A stretch of 62,574 nt of DNA from Burkholderia sp. BCC1644 (GTDB lineage Bacteria > Pseudomonadota > Gammaproteobacteria > Burkholderiales > Burkholderiaceae): positions 1 to 62,574 of the forward strand of contig NZ_CADFEI010000032.1 in NCBI RefSeq assembly GCF_902833225.1, read 5' to 3'. A model generated the notes under the pieces. The model was not told the origin of the DNA. It saw only the letters and a program-made list of their open reading frames with translations, and did no database searches. Shown here piece after piece: positions 16,933 to 27,987 of the stretch (positions within the stretch are counted from its first letter, which is position 1; each line of letters starts with the position of its first letter). Both the position numbers and the translations under genes were made by a program.

Positions 16933-17612
16933 CAGCGAACGTCCTGATCTGCGATTGCGACGGCGTGCTGATCGACAGCGAGGCCGTGGCCGCCGACGTG
17001 ATCGTGCGCGAACTCGATGCGCGCTGGCCGGGCGTCGACGCGCGGCCGGCCGTGATGCCGCTGCTCGGGCTGCGCATCGAGCGCGTGCTCGCCGGCGCCG
17101 GCGAGGCCGTCGGCCGTACGCTGTCGGCCGCCGACGTCGAGGCGATCCGCCGCGCGGTCGAAGCGGCGGCCGTCAATGCGCCGATGGTCGACGGTATCGA
17201 TACGGCGCTGGCCGCGATTCAACTGACGACGGCCTGCGCGAGCAACAGCTACCGCGCGTACGTCGAGGCGGCGCTCGCCCGCACCGGTCTCGCACGCTTC
17301 TTCGGCGACCGGCTGTTCTGCGCGGATGCCGTCGCGCGGCCGAAGCCGGCGCCCGACGTGTATCTCGCGGCCGCGCGCACGCTCGGCGCGGCGCCTGCCC
17401 ACTGCCTCGTCGTCGAGGACAGCGTGACGGGCATCACCGCGGCGGCGGCGGCCGGCATGACCGTGCTCGGCTTCGTCGGCGGTGGGCACGCGTCGGCCGC
17501 GCAAATCGACGCGCTGCGCGGGATCGGCGCGCGTCACGTATTCGACGACATGCACGAGCTGCCCGGCTACGTCGCGCGCTGGCAGGCGACGGGCGCGGTG
17601 CTGCCGAACTAG
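16929..17612 (+). CDS. HAD-superfamily sugar-phosphate phosphatase/phosphomutase-like protein
   Basis: The 227-residue protein carries the HAD motif DCDGV (nucleophile D9, acid/base D11), a cap-domain insertion, the ACASNSYRAY motif II, a conserved Lys in RPKPAPD (motif III) and VVEDSVTGI (motif IV). It resembles GS1/beta-phosphoglucomutase-type HADs. Its place inside a polyol transport operon suggests removal of phosphate from a toxic or dead-end sugar phosphate, but the substrate is unknown. The start overlaps the upstream permease stop in an ATGA arrangement. Confidence 0.85.
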   Translation: MTANVLICDCDGVLIDSEAVAADVIVRELDARWPGVDARPAVMPLLGLRIERVLAGAGEAVGRTLSAADVEAIRRAVEAAAVNAPMVDGIDTALAAIQLTTACASNSYRAYVEAALARTGLARFFGDRLFCADAVARPKPAPDVYLAAARTLGAAPAHCLVVEDSVTGITAAAAAGMTVLGFVGGGHASAAQIDALRGIGARHVFDDMHELPGYVARWQATGAVLPN

Positions 17613-17622
17613 CAACGATTGC

Positions 17623-17642
17623 GCGCCGCCCGAAGGCGGCGC
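17623..17642 (+). other. Small intercistronic hairpin before the ABC ATPase gene
   Basis: GCGCCGCC (17623-17630) and GGCGGCGC (17635-17642) form a perfect 8-bp stem with a CGAA tetraloop, just after the HAD gene stop. No T-run follows. It probably tunes message stability within the operon. Confidence 0.55.
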
Positions 17643-17666
17643 ATCACGAACGAACGGAGACAGATC

Positions 17667-18776
<1,110 letters not shown>

Positions 18777-18795
18777 CGGCCGGCGCCTGCGCCGC

Positions 18796-19680
18796 TCAGA
18801 TGCGCAAGTGTTCGGCCATGTAGTCGACGAACGCGCGCAGCTTCGGCGTCGGGTGCCGGCCCGACGGCCACAGCACGTAGAACGGCGTGCGGCTCGCGAC
18901 GTGTTCGTCGAGCACCGTGCGCAGCGTGCCGTCGGCCAGCGCGCCGTGCACGAAGAACTCGGGCAGGCACGCAATGCCGCGCCCGCGCAGTACGAAGCAC
19001 AGGCGCGCTTCCGCGCTGTTGCTGACCATCGCGACCGGCACCTCGGGCGGCGGGCCGTTACGCGGCACACGCAGCGGCCAGGTCTGGAGCCTGCCGCTGC
19101 TCGGGAAGCGGTAGTGCAGGCAGCGGTGCTGTGCGAGATCGGCCGGCGTGCGTGGTATGCCGTGCCGGTCGAGATAGGCGGGCGACGCGACGAGATGCTG
19201 GCGGAAATGGCCGAGCAGCCGCGACGACAGCCGTGAATCCGACGGCTGGCCGGTGCGCAGCACCGCGTCGAACCCTTCGTCGACGACGTCGACGAGCCGG
19301 TCGCTGAAATCGATGTCGAGTTCGATCTCCGGATACGCGGCCATGAAATCGGCGAGCACCGGCAGCAGCAGCGTGCCGATCGTCGGCAGGCTCACGCGCA
19401 GCCGCCCGCGCGGCGCTTCGGCGCTGTGCGTCAGTTCCCGTTCGGCCGCTTCGATCTCGGCGATCACGCGCCGGCATCGTTCGAGAAAGCGCGTGCCTTC
19501 GGCCGTCAGCGTGATGCTGCGCGTGCTGCGGTGAAAGAGGCGCACGTTCAGGCGTGCCTCGAGCCGTGCGATGCGCTTGCCGATCGCCGAAGCCGACAGC
19601 CCGAGCGCGCGGCCGGCCGCGACGAAGCTGCGCGTTTCAGCGACCTGAACGAACACGACGAAGCCGCCCAGATTTTCCAT
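18796..19680 (-). CDS. LysR-family transcriptional regulator
   Basis: This 294-residue LysR-type regulator has an N-terminal winged helix-turn-helix (ALGLSASAIGKRIARLEARL) and the usual LFHRSTRSITLT segment, followed by a periplasmic-binding-like effector domain. It is divergent from the MFS gene at 19844, the classic layout for a LysR protein controlling its neighbour. It belongs to the subgroup that includes many regulators of small efflux or detoxification genes. The ligand is unknown. Confidence 0.9.
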   Translation of the reverse strand: MENLGGFVVFVQVAETRSFVAAGRALGLSASAIGKRIARLEARLNVRLFHRSTRSITLTAEGTRFLERCRRVIAEIEAAERELTHSAEAPRGRLRVSLPTIGTLLLPVLADFMAAYPEIELDIDFSDRLVDVVDEGFDAVLRTGQPSDSRLSSRLLGHFRQHLVASPAYLDRHGIPRTPADLAQHRCLHYRFPSSGRLQTWPLRVPRNGPPPEVPVAMVSNSAEARLCFVLRGRGIACLPEFFVHGALADGTLRTVLDEHVASRTPFYVLWPSGRHPTPKLRAFVDYMAEHLRI

Positions 19681-19707
19681 GCGAGATCCCGATTGCGGAC
19701 ACCGGCG

Positions 19708-19722
19708 TCCGGATTGTCCGGA
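19708..19722. promoter_or_regulatory. Possible LysR-type operator between LysR and MFS genes
   Basis: TCCGGA-TTG-TCCGGA lies 28 bases upstream of the LysR start, in the 163-bp divergent gap. TCCGGA is itself palindromic, so this is both a direct and an inverted repeat. The site is short and unproven. Confidence 0.35.
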
Positions 19723-19843
19723 ACTCTACCCCGGTTTTTCTTCTCGCGCCGGCTCCCTACGATGGGCGTTCCTTCATTGTTCGAGGCCACGCCATGTCAT
19801 TCCTGCCCGTCACCATCCGTTGCGTCGATGCCGGGAGCGCATC

Positions 19844-21055
19844 ATGAGCGATTGCCCGTCGATGGACGGCCGCGTTGCCGGCCAGCCGGCGCAGGCGGCC
19901 GAACGCCTGCCGGTCGCGAACCTGCTGGCGCTCGCGACGGCCGCCTTCATCACGATCCTCACCGAAGCGTTGCCGGCCGGCCTGCTGCCGTTGATGAGCG
20001 TCGACCTGCGCGTGCCCGAGGCGCTGATCGGCCAGCTCGTGACCGTGTATGCGCTCGGCTCGATCGTCGCGGCGATTCCGCTCGTCGCCGCGACGCGGGC
20101 GATGCGCCGGCGCCGCCTGCTGCTCGCGGCGCTCGCCGGTTTCGTCGTGTCGAACGCGCTGACGGCCGTATCGCCGTACTACGCGCTCACGCTCGTCGCG
20201 CGCTTCGTCGCCGGCATGGCGGCCGGGCTGCTGTGGGCGCTGCTGGCCGGCTATGCGAGCCGGATGGTCGACGCTTCGCTGCGCGGCCGGGCGATCGCGG
20301 TTGCGATGCTCGGTGCGCCGGTCGCGATGTCGATCGGCATTCCGGCCGGCACCGCGCTCGGTGCCGCGCTTGGCTGGCGCGTCGCGTTCGCGCTGATCAC
20401 GCTGGCGGCGCTCGCGCTGATCGGCTGGATCCGCCTGCGCGTGCCCGATTACGCAGGGCAGTCCGCCGGCACGCGCGAGCCGGTGCTCGGCGTGATGACG
20501 CTGCCCGGCGTGCGGCCGGTGCTGACCGTGATGTTCGCGTACGTGCTCGCGCACAACATGCTGTACACGTATGTCGCGCCGTTCCTGGCTGGCGTGCGGA
20601 TGGGCACGCAGGTCGATGTGGTGCTGTTCGTGTTCGGGATCGCGTCGCTGGCCGGCATCGCGCTGACGGGCGCATGGATCGGCGCCGCGCAACGGCGGCT
20701 GACGCTCGCCAGCATCGCGCTGTTCGCGCTCGCGGCGCTGATGCTCGGCGCCGGTTCCGGGATGGCGATCGTCTACGCGGGCGTCGCGCTGTGGGGGCTC
20801 GCGTTTGGCGGCGCGCCGACGCTGTTCCAGACGGCTGCCGCGAACGCGGCGGGCGAGTCGGCCGACGTAGCGCAGTCGATGCTCGTGACGGTGTGGAATC
20901 TGGCGATCGCCGGTGGCGGCATCGCGGGCGGGATGCTGCTCGATGCGACGGGCGCCGGCGCGATTCCGTGGGTGCTGGTCGCGCTGCTGGCGGCCGCGTG
21001 GGTCGGCGCGTGGCGCGCGCGCCGGCATGCGTTCCCGGCGCCGCGCGCGGCCTGA
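19844..21055 (+). CDS. MFS transporter, sugar/drug efflux (AraJ/SotB-like) subgroup
   Basis: The 403-residue protein has about 12 hydrophobic helices in two halves. Its TEALPAGLLPLMSVDLRVPE start and ARFVAGMAAGLLWALLAGYA in the fourth/fifth helices are typical of the DHA1 family of sugar and drug exporters. Family members pump out arabinose, IPTG, purines or drugs by H+ antiport. The start ATG at 19844 has GGGAG upstream; an in-frame extension to 19679 lies over the regulatory gap. Regulation by the divergent LysR protein is likely. It sits between the two polyol operons, but nothing shows that it handles polyols. Confidence 0.88.
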   Translation: MSDCPSMDGRVAGQPAQAAERLPVANLLALATAAFITILTEALPAGLLPLMSVDLRVPEALIGQLVTVYALGSIVAAIPLVAATRAMRRRRLLLAALAGFVVSNALTAVSPYYALTLVARFVAGMAAGLLWALLAGYASRMVDASLRGRAIAVAMLGAPVAMSIGIPAGTALGAALGWRVAFALITLAALALIGWIRLRVPDYAGQSAGTREPVLGVMTLPGVRPVLTVMFAYVLAHNMLYTYVAPFLAGVRMGTQVDVVLFVFGIASLAGIALTGAWIGAAQRRLTLASIALFALAALMLGAGSGMAIVYAGVALWGLAFGGAPTLFQTAAANAAGESADVAQSMLVTVWNLAIAGGGIAGGMLLDATGAGAIPWVLVALLAAAWVGAWRARRHAFPAPRAA

Positions 21056-21077
21056 GCGGGCGTGCCCGTCGGCGGGG

Positions 21078-22034
21078 TCAGGCCGCCTTCGCGGCGAGCG
21101 CGGCGCGTGCGCAGGTCTCGTCGGTGACGAGCCCCGACAGCCAGCCGCCGCGCAGCGCGGCGATCACCGCGTCGTGTTTCTTCGGGCCGCCGGCGAACGC
21201 GATCGTCGGCAGCTTCGGCGGCGTCGCGAGCGCCACGCTCGTCACGCGTGCGCTGGTCGATACGGCGATCTGCGTGCCTTGCGCGTCGATCGGCACGCCG
21301 AGCAGTTCGGCCACCGCGCCGAGCGCGGTCATCTCGTCGCGCTCCTGTTCGGTGATGAAGCCGTCTTCGTAGAGCGGGCAGTGCGGGCCGATGTTGCCGA
21401 TCCCGACGAACGCGACGTCGGCCTTGCCCGACAGCGCCTCGACGATCCGGTACAGCCGGTGATTGCACCACTGCGCGCGCTCGGCGTTGCTGTCGGCGAA
21501 CAGCGGCGCGGGCAGCAGGAAGTGCTTGCTGCCGGTTTTCTCGGAGATGTACTGCGCGACGTCGTAGCGGTTCGACGACCCGTCGGCCGCGATCGCGCCG
21601 ACCATCGACACGAGCCGGTGCTGCGGGCGCTCGATCTGCGCGATCTGCGCGACCGCGGCCTTCAGCGTCCGGCCGCTGCTGACCGCGATCACCATCGGCC
21701 GCGTTTCGTTCAGATAGCGCTCCATCACCTGCGCGCCGGCGACCGCGAGCTTGCGGTCGATCGCGTCGGGCGCATCGGCATCGACGGGCACGACTTCGCA
21801 CATCGCGAGGCCGTAGCGTTTCGACAGCTGCGCGCCGAGATCGAGGCAGTCGGCGAGCCGGTGATCGACGCGCACGCGGATCAGGTTCTTCTCGACCGCG
21901 AACGCGACGAGGCGCTGCGCGACCGGGCGCGAGACCTGCAGCTTCTCGGCGATTTCGTTCTGCGTGTCGCCCGCGACGTAGTAGAGCCACGCGGCGCGCG
22001 TGGCGAGATCGAGTTTTTCTGAGGACTTGGACAC
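21078..22034 (-). CDS. SorC-family transcriptional regulator of polyol use
   Basis: This 318-residue protein has an N-terminal helix-turn-helix (YYVAGDTQNEIAEKLQVSRP) and a C-terminal sugar-binding domain (VSMVGAIAADG, VAFVGIGNIGP) of the SorC/DeoR sugar-phosphate-sensing family. Such regulators bind phosphorylated sugars or polyols and form tetramers on spaced inverted repeats. I chose the GTG at 22034, which gives the family's usual length; the upstream in-frame extension is not conserved in type. It is the third gene of the leftward polyol operon. It is the best candidate to bind the matching sites at 10355-10399 and 25134-25178. Confidence 0.88.
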   Translation of the reverse strand: MSKSSEKLDLATRAAWLYYVAGDTQNEIAEKLQVSRPVAQRLVAFAVEKNLIRVRVDHRLADCLDLGAQLSKRYGLAMCEVVPVDADAPDAIDRKLAVAGAQVMERYLNETRPMVIAVSSGRTLKAAVAQIAQIERPQHRLVSMVGAIAADGSSNRYDVAQYISEKTGSKHFLLPAPLFADSNAERAQWCNHRLYRIVEALSGKADVAFVGIGNIGPHCPLYEDGFITEQERDEMTALGAVAELLGVPIDAQGTQIAVSTSARVTSVALATPPKLPTIAFAGGPKKHDAVIAALRGGWLSGLVTDETCARAALAAKAA

Positions 22035-22140
22035 GATAGCGATTCGGTTCGGATCAGGGGGCCGCCCCGCGGGCTGGCCGGCAGCCCGCACGACGGCGTC
22101 CACTGTAACGCATGTCGTGCGCGCTGCCCCGCAGTCACGC

Positions 22141-23622
<1,482 letters not shown>

Positions 23623-23705
23623 GAGCGATTCGTTCCGTCAGTGGGGAGTCGCTACTTTAGCCGCGCGGCAGCGCACATGCCAAGGCAGGTTCGCCCGGAT
23701 GCGCG

Positions 23706-25100
23706 TCAGCGCTGCGCCAGCCATGCGTCGACCCGCGCGAGCGCGCCGCGCAGCGCCTCGAACAGCGCCGCGTTGCCGGCGAGCGAGCCCCACAGCGCGC
23801 GGCTCGCGCACAGCGCGACGACCGGGTCGTCGGCGCCGACGATCGCCCGCGCGGCGCTGTCGTCCATCACGCCGTCCTGGTACGCATACGGCAGCAGGCC
23901 GCGCGCCCAGCGTTCGAGAAAGCGCAGGAACAACGCGGGCAGCACGGCGGTGGCGACCGGCGCCGCGCCGCGCGCGAACGATTCGACGAGCGTCGGTGCG
24001 ATGAAGCCGGGGATCTTCGAGAAGCCGTCGGCCGCCACGCGCTGGTTCGTGTCGAGCACATACGGGTTGCCGAAGCGTTCGAGCACGACGTCGCGATACC
24101 GCGCGAGATCGAGCGGGCTCGGCGTCAGGCACGGGATCACGTCCTGCGTCACGTAATCGTGCGCGAAGCGCCGGATCGCCGCGTCGTGCGTGCCTTCGTG
24201 GATGTAGGTATGGCCCGCGAGCGTGCCGGCCCACGCGATGCAGCTGTGCGTCGCGTTGAGAATGCGGATCTTCGCTTCCTCGTACGGGTGCACGTCGTCG
24301 ACGAGTTCGGCGCCGGCCAGCTCCCAGCGCGGCCGGCCGGCAGCGAAGCGGTCCTCGATCACCCACTGGATGAACGATTCGCCCATCACCGGGCACGCGT
24401 CGTCGATACCGGTGGCCGCGAGTACGCGCTCGCGCACGTCGGCGGTCGGGCGCGGCGTGATGCGGTCGACCATCGCGCTCGGCGTCGCGACGTTCGCGTC
24501 GAACCATGCGAGGAGGGCGGTTTCACCGCGCCGTTCGAGGAATTCGCGCATCCCCGCGCGAAAGCGTGCGCCGTTGTTGCGCAGGTTGTCGCAGCTCTGC
24601 AGCGTGAGCGGGCCCGCACCACGCTTCATGCGTTCGGCGAGCAGCGCCGCGAGCGCGCCGTACAGCGTCGTGCGCGCACCCTGCAGGTCGGCGGCGAGAT
24701 CGGCGTTCGCGATGTCGAGCCGGTTGTGTTCGTCGAGGTAGTAGCCGCCTTCGGTGACGGTGAACGACACGATCCGGCAGGCCGGATCGGCGCCGGCGTC
24801 GATCAGCGCGGCGAGGTCGATCGACCACGGCAGCACGCGCGTGATCGCGCGGATCGTCTCGTACGCGCGCTCGCCTTGCGGCGTGACGGTTTCGAGCGTG
24901 TAGGCGCCGTGCTGCGCGGCGAGCGCGTCCATCGTCGCGCGCATGTCGTCGCGGATGTTGCCGACGGTCAGCGACCAGCGTTCGTCGGCCGGTACGGCCA
25001 TGTTCACGCGATGCAGATACCACGCCTGGTGCGCGCGGTGAAACGAGCCCGCGCCGATGTGCAGCAGCACGGGCGCGCGGGCGGAGGGCGATGCGCTCAT
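23706..25100 (-). CDS. dalD: Mannitol dehydrogenase family protein, probable D-arabinitol 4-dehydrogenase
   Basis: This 464-residue enzyme belongs to the polyol-specific long-chain dehydrogenases, which are zinc-independent and use NAD+. It shows LLHIGAGSFHRAHQAWY (N-terminal nucleotide-binding region), SFTVTEGGYY and, further on, QSCDNLRNNG and the C-terminal ATHSCIAWAG substrate domain. Such enzymes oxidise D-mannitol to fructose and D-arabinitol to D-xylulose. The next gene is a xylulokinase, which favours D-arabinitol. AGGAGA precedes the ATG at 25100. It is the first gene of the leftward operon, directly downstream of the operator-like site at 25134-25178. Confidence 0.88.
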   Translation of the reverse strand: MSASPSARAPVLLHIGAGSFHRAHQAWYLHRVNMAVPADERWSLTVGNIRDDMRATMDALAAQHGAYTLETVTPQGERAYETIRAITRVLPWSIDLAALIDAGADPACRIVSFTVTEGGYYLDEHNRLDIANADLAADLQGARTTLYGALAALLAERMKRGAGPLTLQSCDNLRNNGARFRAGMREFLERRGETALLAWFDANVATPSAMVDRITPRPTADVRERVLAATGIDDACPVMGESFIQWVIEDRFAAGRPRWELAGAELVDDVHPYEEAKIRILNATHSCIAWAGTLAGHTYIHEGTHDAAIRRFAHDYVTQDVIPCLTPSPLDLARYRDVVLERFGNPYVLDTNQRVAADGFSKIPGFIAPTLVESFARGAAPVATAVLPALFLRFLERWARGLLPYAYQDGVMDDSAARAIVGADDPVVALCASRALWGSLAGNAALFEALRGALARVDAWLAQR

Positions 25101-25133
25101 CCGGTGTCTCCTGTTCGTGCCAGTCTTTCCAGT

Positions 25134-25178
25134 CGAATACGATCATTTGCTCTTTGTGTGAGCGAATGATCGTATTCG
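25134..25178 (-). promoter_or_regulatory. Perfect 14-bp inverted repeat upstream of dalD (site A)
   Basis: CGAATACGATCATT (25134-25147) and its exact reverse complement (25165-25178) flank a 17-bp spacer. It ends 33 bases upstream of the dalD start codon. Read on the minus strand it matches site B at 10355-10399 in 34 of 45 positions, and 28 of 33 in the core. The half-site spacing of 27 bp (2.6 turns) fits a multimeric repressor or activator, most likely the SorC-family protein encoded in this operon. Confidence 0.72.
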
Positions 25179-25255
25179 GGCGAGCGAAAGTCAAGGCGGG
25201 GAAACGGCATTTCGATGGTGCGCTGCGGCGGGAAGGAAGGCCGGAAGGGCTAGAT

Positions 25256-25291
25256 GGGCAGGAAGGGCAGGAAGGGCAGGAAGGGCAGGAG
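25256..25291 (+). repeat. 9-bp tandem repeat, four copies
   Basis: Four head-to-tail GGGCAGGAA units (25256-25264, 25265-25273, 25274-25282, 25283-25291, the last ending G) lie in the non-coding stretch between dalD and the LysR gene. A looser GGAAGG pattern precedes them. It is a candidate variable-number repeat. Confidence 0.85.
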
Positions 25292-25340
25292 GAACCGAAG
25301 AGATGGATCGGCCGGATGGGCCGTCGGCCGGGTAGCGCCG

Positions 25341-26252
25341 TCAGCGCCCCTCGCGCGTCAACGTGACGAGTTCCTCGAGCAGCTTGCCGGCCGGCCCCGG
25401 CAGGATGCCGTGGCGGCGCCGGAACGCGGTGAGCGTGCGTACCGCGACGACTTCGCGCACCGGCAGCGTGTCGATCGTGCCGGCGCGCTGCTCGGCGCCG
25501 TACATCGGCTCGGCCATCCAGCTCAGGAAGCCGGCATGCGCGACGAGGCTCTTCAGCGTCGTGACCGAACGCGTCGCGACCGCGATATCGGGCAGTGCGA
25601 GCCCGTGCGCGTCGAAGGTCGCGCGCATGTGGTCGAACGGCGCGGTGCCGCGCGGCGGGACCGCCCAGCGCGCGTGCAGCGTGTCGGCGAGCGTCGGTGC
25701 GCGGCCGAGCGCACGCAGCGGATGGTGCGGCGCCGCAACGATATGGCTGCGGTCTTCCCAGCGGCATTCGGGAATCGCGATGATTTCGTCGGTGTCGGGC
25801 GCATGCGCGGACAGGGCGAGATCGATCTCGTGCTTGTGCAAGCCTTCGGCGAGCCGGTCCCACACGCCTTCGAGGATCTCGACGCGCAGGTTCGGCCAGC
25901 GGTCGAGCACGCGACCGACCGCGACCGGCAGCACGAGGCTCGCGATGCTGCCCACCGCGCCGACCTTGATCGTGCCCTTCGCCAATCCGCGCATCGCGTC
26001 GAGCTCCTCGCGCGCGTGCTCGGCCTCGTGCTGCAGCAGCGTCGCGTGCGGCAGCAGCGCCTCGCCGAACGCGGTGAGCTGCACGCCCTTCGAGTGGCGC
26101 TCGAACAAGGGCGCGCCGACCTGATCCTCGAGCCGCTTCAGGATCCGGCTCAGCGCCGGCTGCGTCACGTGCAGCGCGTCGGCGGCGCGGCCGAGGCTGC
26201 CGCACGCGACGATCGTCGTGAAGGCGCGCAATTGTCGGAGATCGAAAGTCAT
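25341..26252 (-). CDS. LysR-family regulator divergent from benzoylformate decarboxylase
   Basis: The 303-residue LysR protein begins MTFDLRQLRAFTTIV, with helix-turn-helix segment GRAADALHVTQPALSRILKR and wing LFERHSKGVQLT. Its effector domain (KGTIKVGAVGSIASLVLP) resembles the GbpR/CatR-like subgroup for sugars or aromatic acids. The start at 26252 matches the family N-terminus; the open frame upstream to 26447 overlaps the divergent gene. It most likely controls the benzoylformate decarboxylase operon, starting 97 bases away, with an aromatic acid as inducer. Confidence 0.9.
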   Translation of the reverse strand: MTFDLRQLRAFTTIVACGSLGRAADALHVTQPALSRILKRLEDQVGAPLFERHSKGVQLTAFGEALLPHATLLQHEAEHAREELDAMRGLAKGTIKVGAVGSIASLVLPVAVGRVLDRWPNLRVEILEGVWDRLAEGLHKHEIDLALSAHAPDTDEIIAIPECRWEDRSHIVAAPHHPLRALGRAPTLADTLHARWAVPPRGTAPFDHMRATFDAHGLALPDIAVATRSVTTLKSLVAHAGFLSWMAEPMYGAEQRAGTIDTLPVREVVAVRTLTAFRRRHGILPGPAGKLLEELVTLTREGR

Positions 26253-26262
26253 GCCGGAATGT

Positions 26263-26317
26263 AATGGCTTATCGCAAAAAATACAGTATCTGAGAATGGC
26301 TTGCGCTTCGATACTGT
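26263..26317. promoter_or_regulatory. Candidate LysR operator in the divergent gap
   Basis: A perfect 8-bp inverted repeat, ACAGTATC (26283-26290) and GATACTGT (26310-26317), lies between the LysR gene and the decarboxylase. Two AATGGCTT direct repeats occur at 26263-26270 and 26295-26302, exactly 32 bp apart. Both features fit a recognition-plus-activation site pair for a LysR tetramer. Confidence 0.5.
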
Positions 26318-26349
26318 GGAAATCGCCAAGCCATCGAGGAGCGCAGAGC

Positions 26350-27957
26350 ATGTCCGGCCACCCGCCCCCATCCGCCCCACCGGTCACCGTTCGTGACGCC
26401 GTGATCGACCTGTTCCGCCAGTTCGGCATCGACCGCGTGTTCGGCAATCCCGGCTCGACCGAGCTGCCGATGTTCCGCGATTTCCCGGACGATTTTCGTT
26501 ATGTGCTCGGCCTGCAAGAGGCCGTCGTGGTCGGGATGGCCGATGGCCATGCGCAGGCCACCGGCAACGCGGCGGTCGTCAACCTGCATTCGGCGGCGGG
26601 CGTCGGCAACGCGATGGGCAACCTCTTCACCGCATTCAAGAACCGCACGCCGCTGATCGTCACCGCGGGCCAGCAGGCACGCGCGATCCTGCCGTACGAT
26701 CCGTTCCTCGGCGCGACGCAGGCCGCCGAGCTGCCGAAGCCGTACGTGAAATGGAGCATCGAGCCCGCTCGCGCGCAGGACGTGCCGGCCGCGATTGCGC
26801 GTGCGTACCGCATCGCGATGCAGGAGCCGCGCGGCCCCGTGTTCGTGTCGATTCCGGTCGACGACTGGGACCAGCCGGCCGAACTGCTGCCGCGGCGCGC
26901 GGTCAGCAGCGTCGTGCGGCCCGATCCCGATGCGCTCGCGCGGCTCGGCGACGCGCTCGACGCCGCGCGGCGTCCCGCGTTCGTGGTCGGCGCGGCCGTC
27001 GATCGAGCGGGCGCGTGGGACGACGTCGTGCGGCTCGCCGAGCGGCACCGTGCGCGCGTATTCGTCGCGCCGATGTCGGGGCGCTGCAGCTTCCCCGAAG
27101 ACCATCCGCTGTTCGCGGGCTTCCTGCCCGCGATCCGGGAGAAGATCGTCGCGCGGCTCGACGGGCACGACCTTGTCTTCGCGCTCGGCGCGCCCGCGTT
27201 CACGTATCACATCGAGGGCTTCGGCCCGCACGTGCCGCCCGGTGCGACGCTCGTGCAGCTCGTCGACGATCCGGGCATCGCCGCGTGGACGCCGTCCGGC
27301 GACGCGGTCGTCGGCAACCTGAGACTTGCTGCGCGCGACCTGCTGGCGCGCCCGGCGCCGCCCGAGCGGCCGATGCCCGCGCCGCGGCCGCCGCGCTCGC
27401 GCGTCGATGCGCCGCCCGCCGGCGAGCGCATGTCGGTCGCGTTCGCGCTGCAGACGCTCGCCGACGTGCGCGACGCGCGCGACATCGTCGTCGAGGAGGC
27501 GCCGAGCGCGCGGCCGGTGATGCAGGAACACCTGCCGTTCACGCGCAGCGGCACGTTCTACACGATGGACAGCGGCGGGCTCGGTTACGGGATGCCGGCC
27601 GCCGTCGGCGTCGCGCTCGCGCAGCCGGGCCGGCGCGTGATCGCGCTGATCGGCGACGGCTCGAGCCTGTATTCGATCCAGGCACTGTGGAGCGCCGCGC
27701 AGCTGAAGCTGCCGCTCACCTTCGTGATCCTGAACAACCGGCGCTACGCGGCGCTGCAGGACTTCGCGCCCGTATTCGGCTTCGGCCCCGGCGATCCCGT
27801 GCAGGGCACCGATCTGCCCGACCTCGATTTCGTCGCGCTGGCGCAGGGGATGGGCTGCCGCGGTGTACGCGTTGCCGATGCGGCGCGCCTGCGCGACACA
27901 CTGACCGACGCGCTGCATGCCGCGACGCCGGTCGTCGTCGAGGTCGAGATTGCCTGA
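26350..27957 (+). CDS. mdlC: Benzoylformate decarboxylase
   Basis: This 535-residue thiamin-diphosphate enzyme would convert benzoylformate (phenylglyoxylate) to benzaldehyde and CO2. Residues matching those of the Pseudomonas putida enzyme are present: S36 in FGNPGSTE (S26 there), E57 (E47), H80 in NLHSAAG (H70) and H287 in FTYH (H281). This set separates it from acetolactate synthases. The ThDP motif runs from GDGSS to NNRRY. The following aldehyde dehydrogenase would oxidise the product to benzoate. No mandelate dehydrogenase or racemase is in the window. The ATG at 26350 was chosen by similarity. Confidence 0.92.
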   Translation: MSGHPPPSAPPVTVRDAVIDLFRQFGIDRVFGNPGSTELPMFRDFPDDFRYVLGLQEAVVVGMADGHAQATGNAAVVNLHSAAGVGNAMGNLFTAFKNRTPLIVTAGQQARAILPYDPFLGATQAAELPKPYVKWSIEPARAQDVPAAIARAYRIAMQEPRGPVFVSIPVDDWDQPAELLPRRAVSSVVRPDPDALARLGDALDAARRPAFVVGAAVDRAGAWDDVVRLAERHRARVFVAPMSGRCSFPEDHPLFAGFLPAIREKIVARLDGHDLVFALGAPAFTYHIEGFGPHVPPGATLVQLVDDPGIAAWTPSGDAVVGNLRLAARDLLARPAPPERPMPAPRPPRSRVDAPPAGERMSVAFALQTLADVRDARDIVVEEAPSARPVMQEHLPFTRSGTFYTMDSGGLGYGMPAAVGVALAQPGRRVIALIGDGSSLYSIQALWSAAQLKLPLTFVILNNRRYAALQDFAPVFGFGPGDPVQGTDLPDLDFVALAQGMGCRGVRVADAARLRDTLTDALHAATPVVVEVEIA

Positions 27958-27987
27958 CGCGCGGTGCGCGTCTATTGCGGAGAATCC

